A stretch of 64,000 bases of DNA from Mycolicibacterium boenickei (GCF_010731295.1 NZ_AP022579.1:558001-622000), one strand, 5' to 3'. Positions 38,471 through 47,564 are shown, counted from the first letter of the stretch. A program made the numbers and translations. Notes: generated from the sequence alone by a model not told the origin.

Positions 38471-40237
38471 GTGGTGATTCAGTCTGCGGTGCCGTTGCGG
38501 ATCTCCGTGGCGGTCGACGACGCGACTGGCGAGGCCATCTCTATCGACGCCCGGATAGGGTGGCTTTTGGACCTGGTCGAGCAGCTCAGCACCGAGTTGA
38601 TGCAGTCGCTTTGGCAGCCCGCGACGTTCGCTGCGCTCCATGGTGGGGTTGATGGGCTGGGCCGCAGATTGCCCTCGACTGCCGCGGCGGCCGCCGCGCG
38701 ATTGGGCTGGGTACCCACACCCCCGATCGGGGTGTACGTCCCGTCGCGGGTAGTGCGATTGGCCCAAGCGAACGTGGTGCCGGTATTGAGAACGATCGCC
38801 TTTCGGGATGCGCTGATCGGCCCGGTGATCGCCGCCCTCGACGAGCACGGCCGACTCGATCGCCGGCGTCTCGGACAGGACCGGGCCCGGTATGTGCCCT
38901 CGGCGTTCCTGCGCAACCTATGCCGCCAGTTGAGCCATCCCCGCGGCGCAGTCGTGACCTCGATCGTCCAGATTCAGAACCAACCCACGGTAGCGCGGAT
39001 CGCCCGGCTGGGGGCGGCCGATGGCCAGCTGGTCGAGCTGAACGCCGCGGATCCGGCCGGGGTGTGGCTCCGCATCAAACTGCCGACCAGCGCGGCGCCA
39101 ACTGGGCGCGGTGAATGGTCGTGGTGTCGGCTGTGGTGCCCGCTCCCGCCGCATCTGAAAGAACGTGACATCGCTTGCTGGCATCTGCCAACACTCAGCG
39201 TGCAGCGCGGTAGACCGTTGTTGCGGTTCACCATCTCCGAAATCGTTCCCGATCCGGCCACTGCCGCCGCGGCCGCAGCGTTGGGGATCGACTGGTGCCC
39301 ATCCTCCCTGGGCTCGGCGACCGTGGTCGTCGAATGTGCCGGACAGCTATTCACCGACGCAGCCACACACGTGTACAACGATCGCGGTCTGGGCATCAAG
39401 CTTGCCCGGCTGCAGGCCGAGGGCCAGGCGTTGACCGGCAAGATCGCCCGACTGACGAAACTCGCCGCCAACGCTGCTGAACCCACGCGCGCCCAATTGA
39501 CCGCCAAAATCGAGACCCTGCACGACAACCGGCGGGCGCTGGGCGCCAAACGGCGACGGATCAATCGGGACATGGCGTTCGACTTCGCCGTCACCATGAC
39601 CACGATGGCCACTACCTCAGGCGCTGGGGTGATCGCGGTGGAAGACTTGCGCGACCTGGAATCGACTGGCCGAGGCCGCGCCAACAACAACCGAGCGGCC
39701 CAATCAGCCCGCCGCCGGGCGGTCGTGGCGCTTGAGCACACCGCCGCCAGAGCCGGTCTGGAAGTCGTGATGTGCCCACCACGGGGCACATCAGCGAACT
39801 GTTCCAGCTGCGATCAGGAGCTGACCCGTCCCGGCGGGTATCACACCGCAACATGCGAACGCTGCGGCATCCGAGGTGCAAACCGTGACCAGATCGCGGG
39901 TCAGAACATCGCCAAACGCGTTCTACTGGCCAAGGCGAAAGTCAAGCGGCCCAAAGGAAAACCGAAACGAGTTACCACCGTCGAGCACCAGCCGGTACGC
40001 AAAACCCGGCGCAAAACCACCGCCACACCGAAACAACGCCGCCACAAACGAGTGCGGCGCACGATCCCGCGACCGCTGGTGGCCACCCGGCCACCAAGCC
40101 CATCGTTCGTTCCTGCACGTGCAGCGTCCGTGTGGGACAGAGACCAGCAACCCGCCACCACAGCGGCGAGCACCTCTGCACAACCGATCCCCGACACCGG
40201 CGACACCCATGTGTCAGCAAATGTCAGAGACCGATAG
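38471..40237 (+). CDS. TnpB-like RuvC nuclease family protein (IS605 OrfB type)
   Basis: 588 residues from GTG 38471 (TTG 38444 would add nine). C-terminal half is TnpB-like: RuvC-I Asp in LGIDWCPSS (codon 39290), long coiled region KIARLTKLAANAAEPTRAQL, RuvC-II Glu in VEDLRDLE (codon 39641), zinc ribbon CSSCDQELTRPGG and TCERCGIRG, RuvC-III Asp in ANRDQIAGQNIAKR (codon 39887). The catalytic triad looks intact. A basic, low-complexity tail of about 100 residues follows. No tnpA, serine recombinase or CRISPR array is adjacent. Longer than typical TnpB (about 400). Its end overlaps canB by 14 bases. Guide-RNA endonuclease activity is inferred from the family. Confidence 0.8.
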   Translation: MVIQSAVPLRISVAVDDATGEAISIDARIGWLLDLVEQLSTELMQSLWQPATFAALHGGVDGLGRRLPSTAAAAAARLGWVPTPPIGVYVPSRVVRLAQANVVPVLRTIAFRDALIGPVIAALDEHGRLDRRRLGQDRARYVPSAFLRNLCRQLSHPRGAVVTSIVQIQNQPTVARIARLGAADGQLVELNAADPAGVWLRIKLPTSAAPTGRGEWSWCRLWCPLPPHLKERDIACWHLPTLSVQRGRPLLRFTISEIVPDPATAAAAAALGIDWCPSSLGSATVVVECAGQLFTDAATHVYNDRGLGIKLARLQAEGQALTGKIARLTKLAANAAEPTRAQLTAKIETLHDNRRALGAKRRRINRDMAFDFAVTMTTMATTSGAGVIAVEDLRDLESTGRGRANNNRAAQSARRRAVVALEHTAARAGLEVVMCPPRGTSANCSSCDQELTRPGGYHTATCERCGIRGANRDQIAGQNIAKRVLLAKAKVKRPKGKPKRVTTVEHQPVRKTRRKTTATPKQRRHKRVRRTIPRPLVATRPPSPSFVPARAASVWDRDQQPATTAASTSAQPIPDTGDTHVSANVRDR

Positions 40238-40856
40238 ACGCTTCGCCGATGTTGCCCAGGTGGCTGCGCAGTTCCACGTGCCCGTCCGACAGGTGGTACG
40301 TGGCGCCGACGATGGCCTGGGTGCCCGCGGCCAGGCCGTTGGCGATCGCGGACGAGCGCATCTGCAGCTGGCTGACCGTTTCCTTGACGTGGAAGGCCTC
40401 GAACTCGTCGACGCGGGTCAGGCCGGAATGCCGGCCCATGAGGATCGACGGGGTGACGCGCTCCACGATGTCGCGTACGTAGCCGCCGGGCACCTGACCT
40501 TCGTCGAGGGCGGTGATCGCGGCCTTGACCGCGCCGCAGCTGTCGTGGCCGAGGACCACGATCAGCGGCACCTCCAGGATGGAGACCGCGTACTCGATCG
40601 AACCCAGCACCGCGTTGTCGATGACGTGGCCGGCGGTGCGCACCACGAACATGTCGCCCAGGCCCTGGTCGAACAGCAACTCGGCGGCGACGCGGCTGTC
40701 ACCGCAGCCGAACACCACCGCGGTGGGCTTCTGCCCGTGCGTCAGCTTCGCCCGACGGGCGATGTCCTGGCTGGGGTGCTGCGGTTCGCCTGCGACAAAG
40801 CGGGCGTTACCGTCCTTGAGTGCCTTCCAAGCGGACACCGGATTCGAGTTGGGCAT
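40224..40856 (-). CDS. canB: Beta-carbonic anhydrase CanB
   Basis: 210 residues with zinc and active-site motifs VVFGCGDSRVAAELLFDQ and LGHDSCGAVKAA. Hydrates CO2 to bicarbonate. ATG 40856 (MPNSNPVSAWKALKDGNARF) matches M. tuberculosis CanB; upstream open frame ignored. C-terminus appears intact despite the overlap with the TnpB-like gene. Divergent from mutY. Confidence 0.94.
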   Translation of the reverse strand: MPNSNPVSAWKALKDGNARFVAGEPQHPSQDIARRAKLTHGQKPTAVVFGCGDSRVAAELLFDQGLGDMFVVRTAGHVIDNAVLGSIEYAVSILEVPLIVVLGHDSCGAVKAAITALDEGQVPGGYVRDIVERVTPSILMGRHSGLTRVDEFEAFHVKETVSQLQMRSSAIANGLAAGTQAIVGATYHLSDGHVELRSHLGNIGEASIGL

Positions 40857-40881
40857 GCCAGCCATTCTGCATGAGGCTGCG

Positions 40882-41754
40882 ATGAGCATCGACCCTGGCG
40901 AATTAGTAGGTTGGTATGAATCCGCCCAGCGTGACCTGCCGTGGCGTCGACCAGGCGTTTCCGCCTGGCAGATCTTGGTCAGCGAATTCATGCTGCAGCA
41001 GACGCCGGTGGCGCGCGTCGAGCCGATCTGGCTGGCCTGGATCGAGCGGTGGCCCACACCGTCGGCCACCGCGGCCGCCGGGTCCGCCGAGGTGCTGCGC
41101 GCCTGGGGAAAGCTGGGCTACCCGCGCCGGGCCAAGCGCCTGCACGAATGCGCAGTGGTGATCGCCACCGAGTACGGCGACGAGGTGCCGGCCGACGTCG
41201 ACACGCTGCTGACGCTGCCCGGCATCGGCGCCTACACCGCGCGTGCGGTGGCCTGCTTCGCGTATTCGGCCAGCGTGCCGGTGGTCGACACCAACGTGCG
41301 CCGCGTGGTGACCAGGGTGCTGCACGGCCAGGCAGACGCGCCGGCCCGGGCCCGCGACCTCGAAGACGTCGCCGCTCTCCTGCCCGATGAGGAAACCGCA
41401 CCGACCTTCTCGGCCGCGCTCATGGAACTGGGTGCGGTGGTGTGCACCTCTCGGGCACCGCAGTGCGGGATCTGCCCACTGAGCCGGTGCCGTTGGCGCA
41501 CCGCGGGCTATCCGGCCGGGACGGTCGCCAAGCGGGTGCAGCGGTATGCCGGGACGGACCGCCAGGTTCGGGGCAAGCTGCTGGACGTGTTGCGCGACAG
41601 CAGTTCTCCGGTCACCCGGGCCCAGTTGGACGTGGTCTGGCTCACCGACACCGCCCAACGCGACCGGGCTCTCGACTCACTTCTGGTCGACGGGTTGGTG
41701 GAGCAGACCGCCGACGGTCTCTTCGCCCTGGCCGGCGAAGGTGAAATTCCATGA
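40882..41754 (+). CDS. mutY: A/G-specific adenine glycosylase MutY
   Basis: 290 residues. HhH-GPD glycosylase: WQILVSEFMLQQTPVARV, LPGIGAYTARAVACFAY with catalytic Asp in VVDTNVRR, and the 4Fe-4S loop CTSRAPQCGICPLSRC (C-x6-C-x2-C-x5-C). The C-terminal part lacks an obvious NUDIX domain, as in mycobacterial MutY. ATG 40882 has GAGG upstream; an in-frame ATG at 40855 is possible. Confidence 0.92.
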   Translation: MSIDPGELVGWYESAQRDLPWRRPGVSAWQILVSEFMLQQTPVARVEPIWLAWIERWPTPSATAAAGSAEVLRAWGKLGYPRRAKRLHECAVVIATEYGDEVPADVDTLLTLPGIGAYTARAVACFAYSASVPVVDTNVRRVVTRVLHGQADAPARARDLEDVAALLPDEETAPTFSAALMELGAVVCTSRAPQCGICPLSRCRWRTAGYPAGTVAKRVQRYAGTDRQVRGKLLDVLRDSSSPVTRAQLDVVWLTDTAQRDRALDSLLVDGLVEQTADGLFALAGEGEIP

Positions 41755-41815
41755 GATCGGCATGAATCCGTTCCGCGGCACACCATTTGGGCGTTGCTTC
41801 ACATAGAACGGAGCT

Positions 41816-42121
41816 ATGTCAAGCAAATTCTTCGCGACCATTGCGTGTACTGCGATGGGCCTTGGCGCCGGCCTGGGCCTGGCGGCGACCGCGAACGCCG
41901 CACCGGCGGGCACCGGTTCAGCCGCCGACACCGTGCGTGACCTGCAGAGCCGGGGCTATCACGTGCAGGTCAACTCGAACGCCAATACGGCCCTGTCGAA
42001 TTGCCGGGTGACCGGGGTGCACGGACTGGCCGACTCCAACATCGACGACAACGGGTACCGCATCGACTCGGCGCAGCACACCACGGTCTACGTGAACGTG
42101 GCCTGCCAGCCCGACGGCTGA
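41816..42121 (+). CDS. Small secreted protein of unknown function
   Basis: 101 residues with signal peptide (FATIACTAMGLGAGLGLAAT, cleavage near ANAAPA). Mature part of about 70 residues has two Cys (SNCRVTG, VACQPDG) that could pair, and resembles small mycobacterial exported proteins of unknown role (TVRDLQSRGYHVQVN). Five bases before the convergent glxA-like gene. Confidence 0.78.
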   Translation: MSSKFFATIACTAMGLGAGLGLAATANAAPAGTGSAADTVRDLQSRGYHVQVNSNANTALSNCRVTGVHGLADSNIDDNGYRIDSAQHTTVYVNVACQPDG

Positions 42122-42125
42122 CGCA

Positions 42126-43097
42126 TCACGCGGTGACGGCTTCTTCGGCTGCACCACAGGCGAATTGACGCCGGTAGTCCGACGGTGTCACGCCGATGAG
42201 CCGGCGGAAGTGATGGCGCAGCAGCGTCGCGGTACCGAACCCGGCCTGGCCGGCGATCCGATCGATGTCGAGATCGGACTCCTCCAGCAGCCTGCGTGCG
42301 TACAACACCCGCTGATCGGTGATCCACTGCATGGGCGTGGTGCCGGTCTCCTCGACGAACCGGCGGGCGAACGTGCGCGTGGACATCGCGGATCGCCTGG
42401 CCAAGGTCGTCACAGTGTGCGGCTTGTCCAGGTTCCCCATGATCCAGTCCAGATGCGGCGCAAAGCCTTCCGAGCACCGGACCGGGATCGGCTGATCGAT
42501 GAACTGGCGTTGCCCGCCGTCCCGCTGCGGAGGGACCACCATGCGCCGCGCGATCTTGTTGGTGACCTCGCTGCCGAGTTCGCGGCGAACCAGATGCAGG
42601 CACGCATCGATGCCCGCCGCGGTACCCGCACTGGTGATCAGGTTTCCGTCGTCGACGAACAGGACGTTGCGGTCCACCTTGGCCGTCGGATACTTGCGGG
42701 CCAGCGCGTCGGCGTGCATCCAGTGCGTGGTGCACGGCCTGCCGTCGAGCAGGCCCGCCGCGCCGGCGAGAAAGGCGCCCGAGCACACGGTCAGGATGAT
42801 CGAGCCCGCATCGGCGGCGGCCCGCACAGCCTCCAACGCCTCGGGTAGGTAGTCGGAGGTGCCGATGGCCGGGATCGCCACCAGGTCGGCGCCCTGGAGG
42901 GCATCCAGCCCGTGCTCAGGCGTCAGGGTGGCCCCGACCGACGTCCGTAGCGGCTTGCCAGGTTCGGGCCCGCACACCTTGAAGTCGAAGTTGGGGACCC
43001 CGTCCGCGGACCGGTCGATTCCGAAAACCTCGCAGATGACCCCGAACTCGAAAACGGCCAGGCCATCGAGCACCAGCGTGGAGACGCTTCTCAGCAT
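42126..43097 (-). CDS. GlxA-type regulator (DJ-1/PfpI domain plus AraC HTH)
   Basis: 323 residues: N-terminal DJ-1/PfpI-like domain (VLDGLAVFEFGVICEVFGID; nucleophile-elbow-like TVCSGAFLAGAAGLLDG) and C-terminal AraC helix-turn-helix (TTLARRSAMSTRTFARRFV; AGQAGFGTATLLRHHFRRL). Family members regulate catabolic or stress genes. Target unknown; the divergent small membrane-protein gene at 43169 is the nearest candidate. Confidence 0.9.
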   Translation of the reverse strand: MLRSVSTLVLDGLAVFEFGVICEVFGIDRSADGVPNFDFKVCGPEPGKPLRTSVGATLTPEHGLDALQGADLVAIPAIGTSDYLPEALEAVRAAADAGSIILTVCSGAFLAGAAGLLDGRPCTTHWMHADALARKYPTAKVDRNVLFVDDGNLITSAGTAAGIDACLHLVRRELGSEVTNKIARRMVVPPQRDGGQRQFIDQPIPVRCSEGFAPHLDWIMGNLDKPHTVTTLARRSAMSTRTFARRFVEETGTTPMQWITDQRVLYARRLLEESDLDIDRIAGQAGFGTATLLRHHFRRLIGVTPSDYRRQFACGAAEEAVTA

Positions 43098-43168
43098 GGC
43101 AGTATTTTATCGCAAGGTGTCAGCGCTGCCACTGTTGGCGGTATATTTCCCCGACAAGCATTACTGCC

Positions 43169-43411
43169 ATGACTGTTGCACTCGCTCTGATCATCCTGAT
43201 CTCACCCTTCGCGGTCGCCGCGGCAGTGGGCTGGGCGGCACAGCGCAGCAATATCCTGCGGTTCCGCCTCGATCTGTTCGACATGCCTTTCAACGCCGGC
43301 CAACCCGACTACGAGGCATACCGTGCCGGCCACGACCTCGACGCGATCCGCAGCCGCTTCGAACACCAGCCGTCATGGCCGAGTGCGGGCGTTCTAGGCG
43401 AGCGCCGATAG
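43169..43411 (+). CDS. Small membrane protein of unknown function
   Basis: 80 residues with one N-terminal hydrophobic segment (VALALIILISPFAVAAAVGW) and a charged remainder containing RLDLFDMPFNAGQPDYEAYR. Conserved-looking composition but no recognised domain. Divergent from the glxA-like gene; its last 18 bases overlap the convergent hydrolase gene. Confidence 0.6.
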   Translation: MTVALALIILISPFAVAAAVGWAAQRSNILRFRLDLFDMPFNAGQPDYEAYRAGHDLDAIRSRFEHQPSWPSAGVLGERR

Positions 43412-44155
43412 GAACCCGGTCACCGCTTCGCGGTACACCTCGGGCGCGTCGTCGTGGATCAGGTGACCCGCCCCGGGAACGTGCAAATACCTTGTGTCCT
43501 TCCCGATCTCGGCCATCTCGCGCATCTGCCCGGGCGGCGCCACCGAATTGCCCGCCTCGATGAGCAAGGTCGGAACCTGTACCTCTCGCCACTGCTGCCA
43601 ATAGTCGCGCGTCCCCCATTGGGCAGCGATGTCCAGCCACCACTGCGGATACCCGTGCAGCCGCCAGCCGGTGGCCGTCCGGTCGAACGCCTCCAGGAAG
43701 TACCGGCCCGCGACGGGCCCGAACTCGTCGTAAACCTCCTGCGCCGAACCGAACTCGACCGGGAGGGCGTGCACCCACGGCTCCCACGGCCCGGTGGTAC
43801 GGCCACGGAAATCGGGGGCCATGTCCTCGACCACCACCGCGCGAGCCAGTTCCGGACGGGCCGCGGCCAGGCACCACGAATGCAACGCACCCATGGAATG
43901 CCCCACCAAGATCACCGGCCGCCCCAGCCCGGCGACGGCATCACCGAGATCGGTGACGAAACGCTCGGTGCTGATCGGATACGGGTCGACCACGTCGCGC
44001 CCTCGGTGCCATGGCGCGTCGTATGTGTAGACCTCCCCCAACCCGGTCAACCAGGGCAATTGGCGCGACCAGGTGCTGCCGCGGCCCATCAGGCCGTGCA
44101 CCAGAACGATGGGCTCGCCACGGCCCCCTCGGCGGGTGAGCAGATCTGTGACCAT
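43394..44155 (-). CDS. Alpha/beta hydrolase (Rv3591c-like)
   Basis: 253 residues with VLVHGLMGRGSTW oxyanion motif, nucleophile GHSMGALHSW, and GAGHLIHDDAPEVY with the catalytic His. Substrate unknown. ATG 44155 (MVTDLLTRRGGRGEP). Divergent from mhuD with 39 bases between, as in M. tuberculosis (Rv3591c/Rv3592). Confidence 0.88.
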   Translation of the reverse strand: MVTDLLTRRGGRGEPIVLVHGLMGRGSTWSRQLPWLTGLGEVYTYDAPWHRGRDVVDPYPISTERFVTDLGDAVAGLGRPVILVGHSMGALHSWCLAAARPELARAVVVEDMAPDFRGRTTGPWEPWVHALPVEFGSAQEVYDEFGPVAGRYFLEAFDRTATGWRLHGYPQWWLDIAAQWGTRDYWQQWREVQVPTLLIEAGNSVAPPGQMREMAEIGKDTRYLHVPGAGHLIHDDAPEVYREAVTGFLSALA

Positions 44156-44194
44156 CCCGTTATCTTGCCGGGCAGCCACGGTAGCCTGAACACC

Positions 44195-44512
44195 ATGCCC
44201 GTCGTGAAGATCAACGCCATCGAGGTCCCGCCCAATGCCGGCCCGGAACTGGAGAAGCGGTTCGCGAACCGTGCACATGCTGTCGACAGCCAGCCCGGCT
44301 TCCTCGGCTTCCAACTGCTCCGCCCGGTCAAGGGCGAAGACCGCTACTTCGTGGTGACGCAGTGGGAAACCGAAGAGGCCTTCCAGGCCTGGGCTTCGGG
44401 CCCGGCCGTGGAGGCCCACAAGGGCCAGGCGGCCAAGCCTGTGGCCACCGGCGCATCGCTGCTGGAGTTCGAGGTTGTGCTGGACGTTGCAGGGCCCGCT
44501 GCCCAGGCGTAG
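44195..44512 (+). CDS. mhuD: Haem-degrading monooxygenase MhuD
   Basis: 105 residues, ABM fold. Catalytic Asn7, Trp66 and haem ligand His75 are all present (MPVVKIN; EAFQAW; AVEAH). MhuD degrades haem to mycobilin with iron release. Strong match to the M. tuberculosis protein. lpqF begins inside its 3' end. Confidence 0.95.
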   Translation: MPVVKINAIEVPPNAGPELEKRFANRAHAVDSQPGFLGFQLLRPVKGEDRYFVVTQWETEEAFQAWASGPAVEAHKGQAAKPVATGASLLEFEVVLDVAGPAAQA

Positions 44513-45851
44513 CCGCGGCCGGACGCTGCGCCGCACTGTTGGCCTGACGGCCATCACAGCGGTCGCCGCGGCCCTGGCTTGTGGCTGTTCGCCGTCCGTC
44601 GCGCCCGCGGCAGAAGTGTCCTACGGCGCGCACATCGACACCATCACCCCGCCTGGTCTGCGGGCCAAGCAGACGATGGACATGCTCAACTCCGACTGGC
44701 CGATCGGGCCCATCGGCGTGCGGACCCTCGCCGCACCCGAGAAGGTCGATCTGGTGGGCACCAAGATGGACTCCATCTGGTGGGATCGCCCGTTCAAGGT
44801 CACCTCGGTCGACATCGGGGCCGCACAGGCGACGCTGCACGTGCAGACGTCGTACAACGTCGCCCAGGACATCGAGCTCCGCACCAACGATGTCGGTCTC
44901 GTCGACCGTTTCGAGGTCAACCTCGTGCCCCCGAAGATCGACAAGTGGTCCGACATCGATGCCGAGCTGACCAAGTCGGGTGCGCGGTACTCGTACCGGG
45001 TGTCGAAGGTCAACAACGGCAAGTGCGAGCAGGTCGCAGGCACCAACACCGAGATGTCGCTGCCGCTGGCCTCGATCTTCAAACTGTATGTGCTGCTTGC
45101 GGTTTCAGATGCGGTCAAGGCCGGGACGCTGAGCTGGGACGATCACCTCACGATCACCAAGGAAGGCAAGAAGCTCGGTTCGGCCGGGCTGGACAAACTT
45201 CCCCCCGGCGCCCAGATCACCGTGCGGACCGCCGCCCAGCAGATGATCTCGGCCAGCGACAACATGGCCACCGATCTGCTGATCGGGCGGATGGGCCCGG
45301 CGGCGGTGGAACGCGCACTGGTGACCGCAGGCCATCACGATCCGGCCAGCATGACCCCGTTCCCGACCATGCACGAGGTGTTCTCGGTCGGTTGGGGGCA
45401 ACCGAATCTCCGCGACAAGTGGAAGACGGCCTCCCCGGCTGATCGGGTGGCACTGCTGCAGCAGACGAATTCCCGCCCCTACGAACCAGATCCGTACCGG
45501 ACCCACACCCCGGCCTCCAACGACGGCCTGGAGTGGTTCGCCAGCGCGGCTGACATCTGCCGGGTGCATGCCGCCCTGCAGGCCTCGGCCTACGGTGCCG
45601 CCGCGCCGGTGAAAGACATCCTGTCGGCGCTGCCGGGCATCGACCCGGATCCGGCGAAGTGGCGCTACATCGGAGCCAAGGGCGGCAATCTGCCCGGCGA
45701 CCTGACCTTCAGCTGGTACGCAGTGGACTACACCGGCCAGCCGTGGGTGTTCAGTTTCCAGCTGAACTGGCCGAAGTTCCGCAGCCCCACCGCCGCGGGC
45801 TGGTTACTGCAGATCGCCAAGCGCGCGTTCGCCATGGCGCCCGTGGGCTAA
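44475..45851 (+). CDS. lpqF: Lipoprotein LpqF, serine beta-lactamase-like
   Basis: 458 residues. Signal with lipobox ALACGC, an N-terminal adhesin-like domain, then a class A beta-lactamase-like domain with LPLASIFKLYVLLAVSDAV (S-x-x-K) and SASDNMATDLLIG (SDN). Likely a surface-anchored esterase or peptidase-like protein; beta-lactamase activity is not implied. TTG 44475 (GGAG 8 bases upstream) chosen; TTG 44487 is the alternative. It overlaps mhuD by 38 bases. Confidence 0.88.
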   Translation: MCWTLQGPLPRRSRGRTLRRTVGLTAITAVAAALACGCSPSVAPAAEVSYGAHIDTITPPGLRAKQTMDMLNSDWPIGPIGVRTLAAPEKVDLVGTKMDSIWWDRPFKVTSVDIGAAQATLHVQTSYNVAQDIELRTNDVGLVDRFEVNLVPPKIDKWSDIDAELTKSGARYSYRVSKVNNGKCEQVAGTNTEMSLPLASIFKLYVLLAVSDAVKAGTLSWDDHLTITKEGKKLGSAGLDKLPPGAQITVRTAAQQMISASDNMATDLLIGRMGPAAVERALVTAGHHDPASMTPFPTMHEVFSVGWGQPNLRDKWKTASPADRVALLQQTNSRPYEPDPYRTHTPASNDGLEWFASAADICRVHAALQASAYGAAAPVKDILSALPGIDPDPAKWRYIGAKGGNLPGDLTFSWYAVDYTGQPWVFSFQLNWPKFRSPTAAGWLLQIAKRAFAMAPVG

Positions 45852-45964
45852 CTGCTGGTTCGGCGCCTCGCTGCGCCGGTTTCTGCCTCAAGGCTGTGGT
45901 CGTCGCCGAATGACAACCTCGGGGTAGAAACGGACGTCCCGGTCGACAGATCCTGCGGCGGAAA

Positions 45965-46516
45965 CTAGCTGCTGCTCCGCAGCGTCCAGGCGTGGCCGCG
46001 GAAGTTCATGACGGTGCGGCTCATCGGTGCGATGTCGATGCGCCAGAACGATTTTGGCGGGGCATCCAGGGCCACCAGGATGGCAGCCCTGACCACCGCG
46101 GGGTGGGTGACGGCGACCAGCCGTCCTCGCTCCGAGGCCAGGCCGTCCATCCAGCCGTGCACCCGATTGACGAGGTCGACCACGGATTCACCACCGTGCG
46201 GCGCCCGGGCCGGATCGGTCAGCCAGACCGCCAGGTCTGCCGGCGGGACGCCGCCGAGCACAGCTCCGCGCCAACTCCCGAAGTCCAGGTCGGCCAGCCG
46301 GGGTTCGACCGCCGCCGACAGCCCCAGCAGTTCCGCGGTCTGGCGGGCCCGTTTCTCCGGCCCGCAGCACGCGGTGTCGATGACACCGAGTTCAACGGCA
46401 GCGTCAGCCTGACGGTGGCCCAACGCATTCAGCGGTTCGTCGGTGGGAAATCGTCCGGCCGCCGTGGCATCGGTCATGGCGTGCGACACCAACGTCAGCC
46501 GGACGACCTCACTCAT
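45965..46516 (-). CDS. CobC-like histidine phosphatase with altered RHG motif
   Basis: 183 residues of the phosphoglycerate mutase/CobC family. The usual RHG reads SHAM (VSHAMTDATAAG), so the catalytic His is present but the flanking Arg and Gly are replaced. Second His in AVTHPAVVRAA, and LDFGSWRG resembles the CobC pattern. It is the last gene behind cobalamin-riboswitch-controlled cbtB-cbtA (6 bases after cbtA), which favours a corrinoid role such as alpha-ribazole phosphate dephosphorylation; loss of Arg makes activity doubtful. Confidence 0.72.
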   Translation of the reverse strand: MSEVVRLTLVSHAMTDATAAGRFPTDEPLNALGHRQADAAVELGVIDTACCGPEKRARQTAELLGLSAAVEPRLADLDFGSWRGAVLGGVPPADLAVWLTDPARAPHGGESVVDLVNRVHGWMDGLASERGRLVAVTHPAVVRAAILVALDAPPKSFWRIDIAPMSRTVMNFRGHAWTLRSSS

Positions 46517-46522
46517 CGAAGT

Positions 46523-47290
46523 TCACGCTGCGAGAGACTCCCGTTTGCCCTCGAGCACCTTCGATGCCAGGGCCCCGAACACCAGACCGATCGTCGCCCA
46601 GATCACCACCTGGGTACCCAGGGAGTACAACCGGAACTGGTAGAGGTCGTCGGCCGGGAACGTCGACGGGGTCTCATGGATGCCCGGCAGGATCAGAAAA
46701 ACCACGGCCATCGACACCACGTAGTCCGCGGCGCCGACCAGGGTGGCGTTCCATGCTCCCAGCTTCGGCGTCAGCCGGCGCGCCAGCAGCACCGATCCCA
46801 CGAACAACCCGGCAGAGAGCACGACCAACAACAGGTACAGCAGGGTCCGCTGCTGGATGGTCTCCTCGAGGCTGACCGCCGGCGGGTTCGGCGGGTACTT
46901 GAGCGCCGGGACGATCCACAGTGAGACGAGCATGCCGCCCGCGGTCAGCGCGGCCAACGCCCGCGCGGACAGGTTGGCCCTGCCGTACAGCGCGCAGAAC
47001 ACGACGGCCAGCAGCGCGCCCATCGCCACACTGAAGATCAGGACGCCGAGGCCCATGCCGATGTTGGATTGCACGCCGCGGGTGAACACCTCGGCACTCT
47101 CGGCGCCGCCGTGCGAATGCCCGCCTCCGCCGTGCGAATGTTCCGCGGCTTCATGCGCCGCGCCGACACCGTTCTCGAAGTCGATCGCCCGACCGATGAT
47201 CGGTTCGATCAGCAGCTTCGCCCACAGGAAGGCGAGCACGCCAGCTAGGGCGCCGGCCAGAATGCCGCGCCCGATGATCTGCTTTTCCAT
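46523..47290 (-). CDS. cbtA: CbtA cobalt transporter subunit
   Basis: 255 residues with about six membrane segments and the family N-terminus IIGRGILAGALAGVLAFLWA. A His-rich loop HSHGGGGHSHGG near residue 52 is a likely metal-binding site. CbtA pairs with CbtB for cobalt import supplying B12 synthesis. 23 bases after cbtB. Confidence 0.9.
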   Translation of the reverse strand: MEKQIIGRGILAGALAGVLAFLWAKLLIEPIIGRAIDFENGVGAAHEAAEHSHGGGGHSHGGAESAEVFTRGVQSNIGMGLGVLIFSVAMGALLAVVFCALYGRANLSARALAALTAGGMLVSLWIVPALKYPPNPPAVSLEETIQQRTLLYLLLVVLSAGLFVGSVLLARRLTPKLGAWNATLVGAADYVVSMAVVFLILPGIHETPSTFPADDLYQFRLYSLGTQVVIWATIGLVFGALASKVLEGKRESLAA

Positions 47291-47313
47291 TTTGTCGCCG
47301 AATCTCCGCTGCG

Positions 47314-47529
47314 TCAGTGGCAGGGGAAACCGAGCAGGTGGCGGGCGTCGTGCACGAACTCGTGCACGTAGGTGTTGTTGCCCAGCACAGAGGTTGCGCC
47401 CTGGTCCATCCCGACGAAGTAAAGGGCCAACAGCGCGACGAACGCGGTCAGGGTCAGCCAGAGCACCGCCTTGGTTGCCGAGAGGTCGATCGGCCGGGCC
47501 TGGCCCTTGCGTACGTCAGTGGAAGCCAT
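47314..47529 (-). CDS. cbtB: CbtB cobalt transporter subunit
   Basis: 71 residues with one membrane helix (AVLWLTLTAFVALLALYFVG) and the CbtB C-terminal metal motif YVHEFVHDARHLLGFPCH. ATG 47529 with AGGA upstream. First gene after the cobalamin riboswitch. Confidence 0.9.
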   Translation of the reverse strand: MASTDVRKGQARPIDLSATKAVLWLTLTAFVALLALYFVGMDQGATSVLGNNTYVHEFVHDARHLLGFPCH

Positions 47530-47564
47530 CGAGAGGTCCTTTCCGGGAATTCGCGTCCCAGTCC

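Noticed and set aside
38230..40260. Cas12m or other CRISPR effector with array
   Set aside because: No direct repeats with spacers on either side. The RuvC and zinc-ribbon pattern fits TnpB, and the sequence does not resemble the mycobacterial Cas12m I recall.
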